42,155 nucleotides of DNA, taken from contig QIKV01000150.1 of assembly GCA_003233115.1 (NCBI GenBank), forward strand, positions 1 through 42,155, given 5' to 3'. Position numbers and translations under genes: made by a program. The notes under the pieces are model-generated. The model made no database searches and was not told the DNA's origin. It saw only the letters and a program-made list of their open reading frames with translations. Origin of the DNA: Oceanospirillales bacterium. Its GTDB lineage: Bacteria > Pseudomonadota > Gammaproteobacteria > Xanthomonadales > SZUA-36. This document shows positions 26,299-35,577 of the stretch, piece after piece (the first letter of the stretch is position 1; the number at the start of each line of letters is the position of its first letter).

Positions 26299-26427
26299 TT
26301 CTGTCCTCGCAGGTAGCCATTGTGGCCTGGATATTTAGTGCTGCAGATCATTTTCCCGGACCCTGAAATCGTCCATAATAAAGGTATCGATTTACCACCA
26401 TAGTATTGTTAGCAGGAATTGTATCTG

Positions 26428-28206
26428 ATGAGTGACTACCGTTTCCCCTATAAAGACGCTGCGTTTATATTGAATGAGGTACTTGGCTTCGAGCAAATGT
26501 GCTCGGATGCCGGGCTGGAAGAGGTAAACGCCGAGTTGGCTACTGCCATTTTGGAAGAGGCCGGCCGGCTGGGCAGCGAAGTGTTTGCCCCTTTAAATGC
26601 CGTTGGTGATCGTGAGGGTGCCACGCTTGGTGAGAATGGTGTGCAGGAGTCCCCGGGGTTTGCCGATGCCTACCGCCAGTATGTGGACAATGGCTGGGCG
26701 TCGCTTGCAGCCGACCAGCAGTATGGTGGTCAGGATATGCCAAAGATGCTGGCGGCGGCTGTGGTGGAGATCTGGGACAGTTCCAATCTCGGCTTGTCGC
26801 TGTGTCCCTTGTTGACCACCGGGGCCGTCACGGCCCTTGCGGCGCATGGTTCGGATGAACTGAAAAACACCTATTTGCCGGCTATGGTGAGTGGTCAATG
26901 GTCTGGTTCGATGTGCCTGACAGAACCTGCTGCGGGTTCTGACCTCGCTGCCGTGACGTCTAAAGCGGTGCCGGAAGGAGATCATTTCCTGGTGACCGGT
27001 CAGAAAATATTCATCACCTGGGGCGACCACCAGATGACGGAAAATATCATTCACCTGGTGCTGGCTCGTCTGCCGGATGCGCCGGCGGGGGTCAAGGGGA
27101 TCTCCCTGTTCCTGGTACCCAAGTTTCTGCTGGATGAAAATGGTCAACCGGGTGAGCGCAATGATGTGTACTGCGTGGGGATCGAACACAAGCTGGGTAT
27201 TCACGGCAGCCCGACCTGCAGCATGAACTTTGGTGACAACGGTGGTGCCATCGGTTATCTCGTTGGTAAGCCACACAATGGCCTGATGGCCATGTTTACC
27301 ATGATGAATGAGGCTCGCCAGGGCGTTGGCATACAGGGCCTGGGTGTCTCAGAGCGTTCCTATCAGCAGGCTTTGACTTATGCCAAAGAGCGCCTGCAGG
27401 GCACCCGCAGCGATGGCTCCCGCTTTCCAATCATTGAATTTCCGAACGTACGGCGGATGCTGATGCTGATGAAATCGGTGACCGAAGCGATGCGTGGTTT
27501 GATCTATATTGCCGCGGCGCAGGCTGACCGCACACGTTGGGCGAAGCGTCCGGAAGAAGCGCACAGACAGGCTGCGCGAACTGCCTTATATACGCCGATC
27601 GTCAAGGGCTGGATTTCGGAGTTGTCACAGGAAATTACCTCTTATGGCATTCAGGTTCATGGCGGCATGGGCTACGTTGAAGAAACCGGCAGTGCCCAGC
27701 ACTACCGCGATGCGCGCATTCTGACCATATATGAAGGCACAACCGGTATCCAGGGCCTGGATCTGGCTGGACGTAAAATCCTCGCGGACAAGGGTATGGC
27801 CTTGCAGGAACTGCTGGATGAGATCCAGGCGACGGCTGACGACCTGTCGAGTGTGACGGGCCTGGCCGGCATGGCTGCCGCTTTGCGGGAGGCCGTGCAG
27901 ACCGGCGGGGAGGCGCGGGCATGGTTGCTCGAATACGCCTCGCGGGACCGCGATGCCGTCGGTGGCGCCAGTGTCAATTTCCTGATGCTGCTGGGTTATG
28001 TTTGTGGCGGTTGGGTCATGGGGCAATCTGCACTCAAGGCAGCCCGCCTGTTGGAGGCCGGTGGTGGTGATGAGGCATTTTTATGTACCAAACAGGTGAC
28101 GGCACAATTTTACTTTGATCATGTACTGCCGCGTGCCGGTAGCTGCCTGGCAACGATCAAGTCAGGCAGCGACAGCATGATGGCACTGGCAGCGGAGCAG
28201 TTCTGA
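26428..28206 (+). CDS. Acyl-CoA dehydrogenase, long DmdC/FadE-like type
   Basis: A 592-residue flavoprotein, started at ATG 26428 behind AGCAGGAATT rather than the TTG nine bases upstream. It has the usual dehydrogenase core (LTEPAAGSDLAAVTSKA, VTGQKIFITWGDHQMTENI, LGIHGSPTCSMNFGD, VHGGMGYVEETGSAQHYRDARI, IYEGTTGIQ with Glu436 as catalytic base) and a 130-residue C-terminal extension. Extended forms of this kind include 3-methylmercaptopropionyl-CoA dehydrogenase (DmdC) and are also common in fatty-acid and aromatic side-chain oxidation. The substrate is not known. It lies between the ThDP enzyme and the oxidoreductase operon, so a role on an acyl-CoA made by that oxidoreductase is reasonable. 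Confidence 0.93.
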   Translation: MSDYRFPYKDAAFILNEVLGFEQMCSDAGLEEVNAELATAILEEAGRLGSEVFAPLNAVGDREGATLGENGVQESPGFADAYRQYVDNGWASLAADQQYGGQDMPKMLAAAVVEIWDSSNLGLSLCPLLTTGAVTALAAHGSDELKNTYLPAMVSGQWSGSMCLTEPAAGSDLAAVTSKAVPEGDHFLVTGQKIFITWGDHQMTENIIHLVLARLPDAPAGVKGISLFLVPKFLLDENGQPGERNDVYCVGIEHKLGIHGSPTCSMNFGDNGGAIGYLVGKPHNGLMAMFTMMNEARQGVGIQGLGVSERSYQQALTYAKERLQGTRSDGSRFPIIEFPNVRRMLMLMKSVTEAMRGLIYIAAAQADRTRWAKRPEEAHRQAARTALYTPIVKGWISELSQEITSYGIQVHGGMGYVEETGSAQHYRDARILTIYEGTTGIQGLDLAGRKILADKGMALQELLDEIQATADDLSSVTGLAGMAAALREAVQTGGEARAWLLEYASRDRDAVGGASVNFLMLLGYVCGGWVMGQSALKAARLLEAGGGDEAFLCTKQVTAQFYFDHVLPRAGSCLATIKSGSDSMMALAAEQF

Positions 28207-28239
28207 ATCAGAGTTAGTCATTGCGCTAAGAATTTCCTG

Positions 28240-29643
28240 CTACTTTGGTGCCCCGCTTGAGGAAGTTTTGTCCGTGGAGGAAACACCGGGATCAGTCATT
28301 GGCGCCTTGAACACCAGGCCCCCTTTCACCACTACTTTGACGTCTTCGAGTATCGAAATATCATCCAGCGGATTACCCTTGACCGCTATCAGATCACCCA
28401 GCAGACCAGGCTCGATGGCGCCGACACGGTGCTCCCAACCCAGGTAGTGTGCCGCCACCGAGGTGGCAGCCTGGATGGCTTCCATGGGGGTCATGCCCCA
28501 CTCCACCATGTAGGGGAACTGGATGGCGTTCATGCCGTGGGGGAAAATCGAAACATCGGTGCCGAAGCCAAGCGCTACGCCGGCTGCATGCGCGCGCTTG
28601 AAATTTTCGCGCTGTACCTGGGTGGTTTCGATGGTTTTGCGCAGGAATTCTTCAACCCATCCCTGCTTCCGGCCCTGCTCAATCATCCAGTCGCCTGCCC
28701 CGATGTCCATGACGAGCGCAACATCATGCTCAATCGCCAGCGCAATACCTTCATCATCGATATAGGTTGCGTGCTCAATGGTGTCCACACCGGCCCGAAT
28801 CGCATCCTTGATGGACTGGGCACCGTGCGCATGTGCGGCTACTTTCAGTCCCGCTGCATGTGCCACTTCCACCACCGCCGCGATCTCCGCAAAGGTCATC
28901 TCAGGATCCCCGGGCACACCGCCATAGGCCAGTACTGCACCCGAGGCGATTACTTTCAGCACGTCCGCTCCCCCGTCAACCAGGGCTTGAGCATTTTTTC
29001 GGAACTCATCGACAGAGCGGGACACGCCCATGCGCAGATGTGCCGGAATGGCATCCTCGTCGCCACCGGGTTCCAGCAGATCACCACCGCCGCCAGGAAT
29101 CGTCAGATAGAAGCCTGAAACCAGTAACCGCGGGCCAACCGTGTCACCACGATTGATTTCATCGCGCAGGTCGCGATCCACCCAGCCATAGTAATTGCCG
29201 AGATTTCGCACAGTCGTAAAGCCTGCGTTGATAGCCAGTTGTGAATATTTTCGACCGGCCTGCATGAAGTCTTCATGGGTATAGTCGAAATACAAGGTCA
29301 GATCGACCAGTTCTTCAAAACTTTCCAGCATGTGGGCATGCATTTCGATCAAGCCGGGCAGACAGGTGTATGCAGACAGGTCGAGAACCCTGACACCGGG
29401 TGGCGTTTCAATCCGGGTGCCAATCCTGCTGAACCGACCTGCTTCAATCAGCACGGACATATTTTTCAATACGTCGTCGGAACGACCATCAATAAGTGTA
29501 CCGCAACGAATCAGGACGTTACCGCTATCGACCTGGTTTGGAGTGCTGGCTAACCCGGGCTGTGGCGAATTATCAACCGCGGGACTGGAGCAGGCCACCA
29601 GCAGGATCGACGCCAGGCCATAGAGTAGTTTATTTCCAATCAT
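28240..29643 (-). CDS. Lipoprotein amidohydrolase (imidazolonepropionase-like)
   Basis: A 467-residue metal-dependent hydrolase of the amidohydrolase superfamily. It carries a lipoprotein signal peptide with lipobox LVAC (Cys18), so it should sit on the periplasmic face of a membrane. The full metal site is visible: H102 and H104 (MHAHM), K230 as likely carboxylated lysine (DVLKVIASG), H271 (AAHAHG), H291 (TIEHATY) and D363 (GTDVS). Relatives include Xaa-Pro, Xaa-Arg and hydrophobic dipeptidases and N-acyl-amino-acid hydrolases. The ATG overlaps the stop of the 2-oxoacid oxidoreductase by ATGA. That pairing suggests it frees an amino acid or amine from an amide outside the cytoplasm, with its 2-oxoacid used by the oxidoreductase; this is inference. 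Confidence 0.9.
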   Translation of the reverse strand: MIGNKLLYGLASILLVACSSPAVDNSPQPGLASTPNQVDSGNVLIRCGTLIDGRSDDVLKNMSVLIEAGRFSRIGTRIETPPGVRVLDLSAYTCLPGLIEMHAHMLESFEELVDLTLYFDYTHEDFMQAGRKYSQLAINAGFTTVRNLGNYYGWVDRDLRDEINRGDTVGPRLLVSGFYLTIPGGGGDLLEPGGDEDAIPAHLRMGVSRSVDEFRKNAQALVDGGADVLKVIASGAVLAYGGVPGDPEMTFAEIAAVVEVAHAAGLKVAAHAHGAQSIKDAIRAGVDTIEHATYIDDEGIALAIEHDVALVMDIGAGDWMIEQGRKQGWVEEFLRKTIETTQVQRENFKRAHAAGVALGFGTDVSIFPHGMNAIQFPYMVEWGMTPMEAIQAATSVAAHYLGWEHRVGAIEPGLLGDLIAVKGNPLDDISILEDVKVVVKGGLVFKAPMTDPGVSSTDKTSSSGAPK

Positions 29644-32600
29644 GCTATTTTTCCCAGTAGGTGTTGCAGTTGTTTGTCTGCTTTTTCAGCATGACGTAGC
29701 TTGACGTGACCGTACCCGCGAATGGTCGTGGCCAGTGCTGCAATCTGTGTCGCAGTGTCCAGTTTGTCGATGGCAAGCGCAGCACAAATTTCAGTGATAA
29801 TTTGCTCGTACTGATCAATGCGTGCACGTTCATCACGGCGTTCGCGGGTATAGCCAAACATATCAAAAGGGGTTCCACGCAGAAATTTAAAGCGCGCGAG
29901 CAGGCGCATAAATGGCCTGATCCAGGAACCAAAAGCAAGCTTGCGTATGTGTCCCGTTTTACTGTCGCGGCGGGTTAAAAAGGGTGGTGCCAGATGGTAG
30001 GTGATTTTATATTTTCCAGAGATCGTCGCCTGCAGTTGGCGTGTGAACGCTTCGCTCGTGTGCAGTCTCGCTACTTCATATTCGTCTTTATATGCCATGG
30101 TGTGAAAAAAACCTTCGGCCACCGCGCGGCAGAATACTTCACTGTTGGCGTTAACCCGCTGCTCTGCTTGCCGGGCCGTATCAACCAGTGACCGGTAACG
30201 CCTCGCGTAGGCGGAATCCTGATAATCGATCAGGTAGTTTTCATGTAAAACAATGCTGTCATCCAGTGAAATGTGTGCAGGCAAAGCTGCTGATTTACCC
30301 ATTCCGGTAAGCTCCTGCATCAGAGCAGGGTCGTGTGCAGCCAGGCGTCCGTAGGTAAAACAACGGGTATTGGTGTCAGAGCCGGCACCGTTGAGGCGTA
30401 TGGCCTGGTTGATGGCCTCGGCACTGATGGGAATGGTGCCTGCCTGCCAGGCAAAACCCAGCAGCAGCATATTGGCCGTAATGGTATCCCCGGCAAGTTT
30501 TTCACTTAGCCTGGTGGCATTTACAAACAGCGGTCCGGGCTCGCCAATGGCAGCCGAGATGCCGCTTTTGAGTTGTGCTGCGTCGATCAGGCTGTTTGGA
30601 TCCAGCACGTTGCTGCCGGTTGGAGAAACATGGGTGTTGACGACCGCGCGGGTGACATTTTTACTAATCCGGCCAATGGTTTCAGTAGCCAGTGCGGTCA
30701 CCATGTCACCGGCCAGCAACAGGTCGGCCTTCCCCATCGGGACACGCGATGCCTGCACCTTTTCCTGGTGCCCGCTAACTCGCACATAGGACATAACACC
30801 GCCGCCTTTTTGTGCCAACCCCGGAAAATCGAGGACCGAACAACCCAGGCCCTGCAGGTGAGCGGCCATGCCAACAATGCGGCCGATGGTAACGACACCC
30901 TGGCCGCCGATACCGGTGATAACCATATCGAATGAATCCTGCAGATCCGGCAGTTGAGGTTGGGGCAGGCCGGCGATTGCCTGTTCCAGGTGGCTGCTCT
31001 CGTTGGCCAGGATGGTGGCCGGCCTGGCCCCGGTAATGCTGACAAAACTGGGGCAAAATCCCAGCAGGCATGACCTGTCGATATTGCATGAAGACTGGTC
31101 AATCTGGCGCTTTATGCCGAACGCTGTTTGCCTGGGAACGACGGACAGGCAATTAGACTGCTCTACACAATCACCGCAACCCTCACACACCGCCTCGTTA
31201 ATAAACAGGCGGGTCTCTACACCAGGTAATTTCTGGCGCCGTTTACGGCGGCGCTTTTCTGCGGCGCAAAGCTGGTCGTAAATCAGCGCGGTTACACCAC
31301 TGATGCTACTCAGCTCCCTTTCAACTGACTCCAGTTCATCGCGGTGATGCGTGGTGACGCCGGGTGCAAATCCGGTCACCTGCGAATATTTACCCGGCTC
31401 ATCCGACAGTACCGCGATGCGCCTTACCCCCTCGGCATGCAGTTGTCGAGTGACCTGGGGTACAGTGAAATGGCCGTCTACCAATTGGCCGCCGGTCATG
31501 GCCACGGCATCGTTATGCAAGATCCGGTAGGTAATGTTGACATCGGCGGCCACCGCCTGGCGTATCGCGAGTGAGCCGGAATGTGTGTAAGTACCATCGC
31601 CCAGGTTCTGGAACATGTGCGTCGTTCTACAAAAGGGTGCCTGGCCAACCCAGTTGGCACCTTCAGCACCCATGTGCAGAAATCCGGAGGTATCCCGATC
31701 CATGAAAACCGCCATCAGGTGACAGCCAGTGCCTGCGAGCACACGACTGCCATCTGGTGGCACCGTTGAACGGTTGTGCGGACAACCGGAGCAGAAAAAG
31801 GGCGTGCGCGGGGTGCCAGCCAGGGCGATCACACTTTCCTGCTGTGCAATGCGGGCAAAATACTCCTGGCTACGTTGTTGCGGCGCGACTCCGGGCCACT
31901 GCTGGGTGATGACCCTTGCAATTAATTCGGGTGAAAGTATGCCGGTTCCCGGTAACAGTGGCTGGCCTTGTGCACCTGCTTTCCCAGACACCCTGGGTCG
32001 GCTTGACTCGGGTAAGCCGTAAAGTGCTTCCTTTAGCTGGCTTTCGATGAAACTGCGTTTTTCCTCGATGACCAGTACTTCTTCAAGACCGCTAGCAAAA
32101 TCGATGGCACCGCTGCTTTCAAGCGGCCATGGCATGCCAACCTTGTAAATGCCCAGGCCGGTTTCAGCGGCGCGAGCTTCATCTATGCCCAGGTCAGCCA
32201 GGGCCTGACGGACCGAAAGATAGGCCTTGCCGCTGGTGATGATGCCAAAGCGCCTGTTTTTCGTACCCCATACCACCTGGTCTACCGCATTTGCAGCCGC
32301 AAACGCCAGCGCGGCGGGGAGCTTGAAATTCTGCAATCTGGCTTCCGCTTCAAGTTGCTGGTAGGGCCAGCGGTAGTGAAGGCCTCCCGGCGGGCTGTCA
32401 AAATCAGGCAGGAAGATTTTCGGCCGCTCACTGTCGATTAGTACAGATGCTGCTGACTCAATGATTTCACTTTCAATCTTCAGACCAACATAACAGCCCG
32501 AGAAGCGTGACATGGCCCAACCAAGCAGGCCGAAATCCAGTATTTCGGCAATGTTGGATGCATGCAGAACCGGCATCATCCAGGAGGCAAACAGTTGCTC

Positions 32601-33080
32601 GCTCTGGTGGGCCATGGCGGATGATATGGCATTGTGATCATCCCCGACGACAATGAGTGCACCACCATTGGGTGTCGAGCCCATGGAGTTCGCATGTTTC
32701 AGCGCATCGCCAGCGCGATCAAGACCGGGGCCCTTGCCGTACCACAGGGAGAAGACACCATCACAGGCAGCATCGGTCTGGGCCGCGACCTGCTGTGTGC
32801 CAATAATGGCTGTGGCCGCCAGTTCCTCGTTTATCGCTGGCACGAAGGTGATTTGCCGGGCGTCGAGCAAATGCCTTATCCTGGCCAGGATCATGTCGTA
32901 GCCGGCTATAGGTGAGCCGCGATAGCCTGAGATAAACCCGCCCGTGTTCAATCCTGCCTGGATATCCCGCAGCCGCTGCTGCAGGGGCAGGCGGGCCAGC
33001 GCCTGGGTGCCGCTCATGAAGACGCGACCGTGGTTCAGAGTGAAGGTATCTTCAAGCGTGGCTTGCTGTTGCAATTTCAT
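29640..33080 (-). CDS. Indolepyruvate:ferredoxin oxidoreductase family, fused subunits
   Basis: An 1146-residue cytoplasmic enzyme oxidising aryl or branched 2-oxoacids to acyl-CoA, with ferredoxin or a similar acceptor. In order: the alpha-like half with GFISGYRGSPIAGYDM and the ThDP-binding region; CSGCPHNRST; a ThDP motif zone with DRDTSGFLHMGAEG; a ferredoxin-like segment CEGCGDCVEQSNC (about 630) with further Cys (SSCNIDRSCLLGFCPSF); then the gamma-like domain GIGGQGVVTIGRIVGMAAHLQG and FPGLAQKGGGVMSYVR. Fusion and length match proteobacterial IorAB-type single-chain enzymes, which work aerobically. It overlaps the lipoprotein amidohydrolase and has its own promoter at 33151-33179. Substrate is likely an aryl pyruvate, given the neighbours, but unproven. 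Confidence 0.92.
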   Translation of the reverse strand: MKLQQQATLEDTFTLNHGRVFMSGTQALARLPLQQRLRDIQAGLNTGGFISGYRGSPIAGYDMILARIRHLLDARQITFVPAINEELAATAIIGTQQVAAQTDAACDGVFSLWYGKGPGLDRAGDALKHANSMGSTPNGGALIVVGDDHNAISSAMAHQSEQLFASWMMPVLHASNIAEILDFGLLGWAMSRFSGCYVGLKIESEIIESAASVLIDSERPKIFLPDFDSPPGGLHYRWPYQQLEAEARLQNFKLPAALAFAAANAVDQVVWGTKNRRFGIITSGKAYLSVRQALADLGIDEARAAETGLGIYKVGMPWPLESSGAIDFASGLEEVLVIEEKRSFIESQLKEALYGLPESSRPRVSGKAGAQGQPLLPGTGILSPELIARVITQQWPGVAPQQRSQEYFARIAQQESVIALAGTPRTPFFCSGCPHNRSTVPPDGSRVLAGTGCHLMAVFMDRDTSGFLHMGAEGANWVGQAPFCRTTHMFQNLGDGTYTHSGSLAIRQAVAADVNITYRILHNDAVAMTGGQLVDGHFTVPQVTRQLHAEGVRRIAVLSDEPGKYSQVTGFAPGVTTHHRDELESVERELSSISGVTALIYDQLCAAEKRRRKRRQKLPGVETRLFINEAVCEGCGDCVEQSNCLSVVPRQTAFGIKRQIDQSSCNIDRSCLLGFCPSFVSITGARPATILANESSHLEQAIAGLPQPQLPDLQDSFDMVITGIGGQGVVTIGRIVGMAAHLQGLGCSVLDFPGLAQKGGGVMSYVRVSGHQEKVQASRVPMGKADLLLAGDMVTALATETIGRISKNVTRAVVNTHVSPTGSNVLDPNSLIDAAQLKSGISAAIGEPGPLFVNATRLSEKLAGDTITANMLLLGFAWQAGTIPISAEAINQAIRLNGAGSDTNTRCFTYGRLAAHDPALMQELTGMGKSAALPAHISLDDSIVLHENYLIDYQDSAYARRYRSLVDTARQAEQRVNANSEVFCRAVAEGFFHTMAYKDEYEVARLHTSEAFTRQLQATISGKYKITYHLAPPFLTRRDSKTGHIRKLAFGSWIRPFMRLLARFKFLRGTPFDMFGYTRERRDERARIDQYEQIITEICAALAIDKLDTATQIAALATTIRGYGHVKLRHAEKADKQLQHLLGKIA

Positions 33081-33137
33081 TCTTTTGCCTGGTAACTGGT
33101 TCCAGGCAGGCCCTGCCCAGGGTTTTGCGTGGTCAAA

Positions 33138-33179
33138 ATTTATCGTAAATATTATATGGCAGTGCTGGCAGATGGTAAA
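33138..33179 (-). promoter_or_regulatory. Promoter of the oxidoreductase-amidohydrolase operon
   Basis: On the minus strand TTTACC (33179-33174), a 17-base spacer and a perfect TATAAT (33156-33151) form a strong sigma-70-like promoter about 70 bases upstream of the ATG at 33080. Just downstream of and touching the -10 is the inverted repeat ATTTA-TCG-TAAAT (33138-33150), placed where a repressor would block transcript start. It does not match the AATTAGTTTA-type operator. Confidence 0.55.
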
Positions 33180-33265
33180 TGCCGCGTGAGGAAACTACTG
33201 TCCTCCTTTATGTTGACAATGAGAAATAACGCTATGCACTAGTATTGGAGGGCGTGCGAAGTACC

Positions 33266-33304
33266 TTGAGTTTTGCATAAATTAGTTTATGCTTAAACTA
33301 GTTT
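33266..33304 (+). promoter_or_regulatory. Promoter with embedded palindromic operator, site 2
   Basis: AATTAGTTTA (33280-33289), spacer TGCT, then TAAACTAGTT (33294-33303) repeat the operator of 14348-14381: seven perfect core base pairs, one mismatch, then three more pairs. A promoter fits across it: TTGAGT (33266-33271), 16 bases, TATGCT (33288-33293). As at site 1, the -10 consists of the last TA of the left arm plus the four spacer bases. It lies 42 bases upstream of the TonB receptor ATG and about 19 kb from site 1. Confidence 0.78.
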
Positions 33305-33345
33305 GTATCAATCTTATTTTGTAGACAGTGTGGGAGTAGCACAAA

Positions 33346-35532
33346 ATGAAAACCAGCGTATTTTTTACTGCCAGGAGTACCCCCGGGGTTTTACTGGCTG
33401 TAACACTGATCGTGACTGGCGGCAGCGTATTCAGTACGCCGCTGCTGGCCCGATCCGAAAATGTACTCGAAGAGATTATCGTTACCGCACAAAAACGCGA
33501 GCAAAGCCTGCAGGAGACACCGGTTTCCGTCACCGCGTTTTCCGGTGAAGCGCTACGGCAACTAAACCTGACCAACAGTGTGGATGTCGCTTCGCAAACA
33601 CCCAATTTCAGTATTGGTACACCGGTTGGCGCCGGCAATAACCCTTCGATTGTAATACGCGGTGTTGGTCTGAATGATTTCAATGACAACAACGAGAGCA
33701 ATATCGCCGTGTATATCGACGATGTTTATCAGAGCGCAATGGCCGGCCTGACGTTCCAGTTATATGACATCGAGCGCGTTGAGGTATTGCGGGGGCCGCA
33801 GGGGACACTCTATGGACGCAATGCAACCGGTGGACTGGTCCACTATGTGACCAAAAGACCAACGGCGGGTTTCGATGCTTATGGTGATCTGACGTATGGA
33901 AGCTATAACCAGGTCAAGTTTGAAGGCGCGATAGGCGGTGGCACGGAGAAGGTCTCGGCCCGTTTGTCGGTCGCCTCCAACCGGGCGGATGGCTACGTGC
34001 ACAACCGTGTGGGCAAGAATCCGAATAATGCGGACAATATCGCAGTTCGCGGGCAGGTTCTGTTGCAACTAGCCGACGACTGGTCGCTGCTGGTCAACGG
34101 GCATTATTCCGACTCCGATGCACGGGCCGCAGCCTATCAGCATCAGGGTACGGCCGGAGACGGTTTCGACTTTTTTGGTTACCGGGATACCGATGGCAAC
34201 CCATGGGCCGGTGACTATGACCGGGTCGGGCCACTGAAAATTAAAAACAAGGGCGGTTTTTTTGACCTGACTTATCAGGGAGATGACTTTGCCATGAAGT
34301 GGATCACCGGCGTGGAAAACGTCAAAAAGTTCCACCAGGAAGATACCGACATGGGCAATGTGGACTTCGGTGCGGGTTCACTGGTGCGTCCTGACTTTGC
34401 CGCTGAGACCGACCAACTGACCAGTGAACTGAGATTTTCTGGTGAAGGCGACAAGACCAATTGGGTGGCCGGTCTTTACTATTTTGACAATGAAGTTGAT
34501 GGCACCGGAACCCGGCTTGATCTGAGCGGGCTCTTCGATATCAATTTCGATGTTACCTACTTGCAGAAGACGAAATCGTACGCTGCATTCGGCCAGGTAG
34601 AATATGCAATGACTGATCGTTGGGACCTGATTGGCGGTATTCGCTATACCAGCGAGAAAAAGGACTATACCTATACCAACACAGAGACGAATTTTAACGC
34701 GTTTGTGTATGAATTTTCCCCCAGAACAGCGGGGGACCTGACCCATCAGAGCGAAGATGTCGTAACCGGCAAGGTGGGGATTAATTTTCACGCCAATGAT
34801 GACCTGCTGTTTTTCGGCAGCATCTCCTCGTCTTTCAAAAGCGGTGGTTTCAACGCGGGTTTTCTCGACCCGTCGCTGGCGCTGAAGAACCTGCCCTTTG
34901 GCAGGGAGCAACTCATTTCCTATGAAACTGGCATGAAATTAACTTTTGCCGGTGGCCGGGCGCGCTTCAACACCACGGCATTTTATTATAACTACACCGA
35001 TTTGCAGGCGCTGACTTTCGAGGGTGTCAGTTCGTTCATCAGCAATGCTTCAGATGCCAGCATTAAGGGTATAGAGTTTGAGTTGTTTGCCAACCCTACC
35101 GATGCCCTGGAGCTTGGGCTTGGTATGGGCCTGCTGGATGCAACCGCCGACGGCATCGCATTGCCGGATGGAACGGTGCTCCAGAACCGCAACCTGGTGC
35201 TGGCTCCGGATGTCCAGTTCAACGGCCTTGGCCGTTATACGATTCCGATGGGCACGGGTGCGCTGACCTTCCAGGTGGATACGAATTATTCCAGCAAGGT
35301 ATTTTTCGACATCGTCAACCAACCCGTGGCGAGCCAGAAGCCATACTGGGTCTGGAATGGTGCAATTACTTACCGGTTTAACGACAAATTCCAGATATCG
35401 GCTTGGGGCAAGAACCTGCTGGAGGAAGAATATAAAGTTTATACCTTTGATTTCTCGAGTTTCTTTGGGTTTAATCAGCAGATGTATGGTCCACCCCGCT
35501 GGTGGGGCGTGACTTTCCGCTACCAGTACTAG
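33346..35532 (+). CDS. TonB-dependent outer-membrane receptor
   Basis: A 728-residue outer-membrane transporter of the type abundant in marine gammaproteobacteria and sphingomonads. Signal peptide to about residue 36 (LLARS), TonB box EEIIVTAQKR (42-51), plug domain (VSVTAFSGEALRQL, VIRGVGLNDF, VAVYIDDVYQS-like, IERVEVLRGPQGTLYGRNATGGLVHYVTKRP), and barrel ending VTFRYQY. A GGGAG ribosome site lies just upstream. The operator in its promoter is the one controlling the aryl-CoA monooxygenase operon, so this receptor is the best candidate for uptake of that pathway's substrate. The ligand is not known. Confidence 0.95.
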   Translation: MKTSVFFTARSTPGVLLAVTLIVTGGSVFSTPLLARSENVLEEIIVTAQKREQSLQETPVSVTAFSGEALRQLNLTNSVDVASQTPNFSIGTPVGAGNNPSIVIRGVGLNDFNDNNESNIAVYIDDVYQSAMAGLTFQLYDIERVEVLRGPQGTLYGRNATGGLVHYVTKRPTAGFDAYGDLTYGSYNQVKFEGAIGGGTEKVSARLSVASNRADGYVHNRVGKNPNNADNIAVRGQVLLQLADDWSLLVNGHYSDSDARAAAYQHQGTAGDGFDFFGYRDTDGNPWAGDYDRVGPLKIKNKGGFFDLTYQGDDFAMKWITGVENVKKFHQEDTDMGNVDFGAGSLVRPDFAAETDQLTSELRFSGEGDKTNWVAGLYYFDNEVDGTGTRLDLSGLFDINFDVTYLQKTKSYAAFGQVEYAMTDRWDLIGGIRYTSEKKDYTYTNTETNFNAFVYEFSPRTAGDLTHQSEDVVTGKVGINFHANDDLLFFGSISSSFKSGGFNAGFLDPSLALKNLPFGREQLISYETGMKLTFAGGRARFNTTAFYYNYTDLQALTFEGVSSFISNASDASIKGIEFELFANPTDALELGLGMGLLDATADGIALPDGTVLQNRNLVLAPDVQFNGLGRYTIPMGTGALTFQVDTNYSSKVFFDIVNQPVASQKPYWVWNGAITYRFNDKFQISAWGKNLLEEEYKVYTFDFSSFFGFNQQMYGPPRWWGVTFRYQY

Positions 35533-35577
35533 TGTAGTGTCAACCCTGTAACGTAGGATCAGCGAGCACACAAGTAG

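Noticed and set aside
26379-26400. Copy of the shared operator upstream of the acyl-CoA dehydrogenase at 26428
   Set aside because: GGTATCGATTTACC is only a weak short repeat and lacks the TAGTTTA-N4-TAAACTA core.
29616-29630. TAGTTTA half-site near the start of the lipoprotein amidohydrolase gene
   Set aside because: Single half-site inside coding sequence with no inverted partner.
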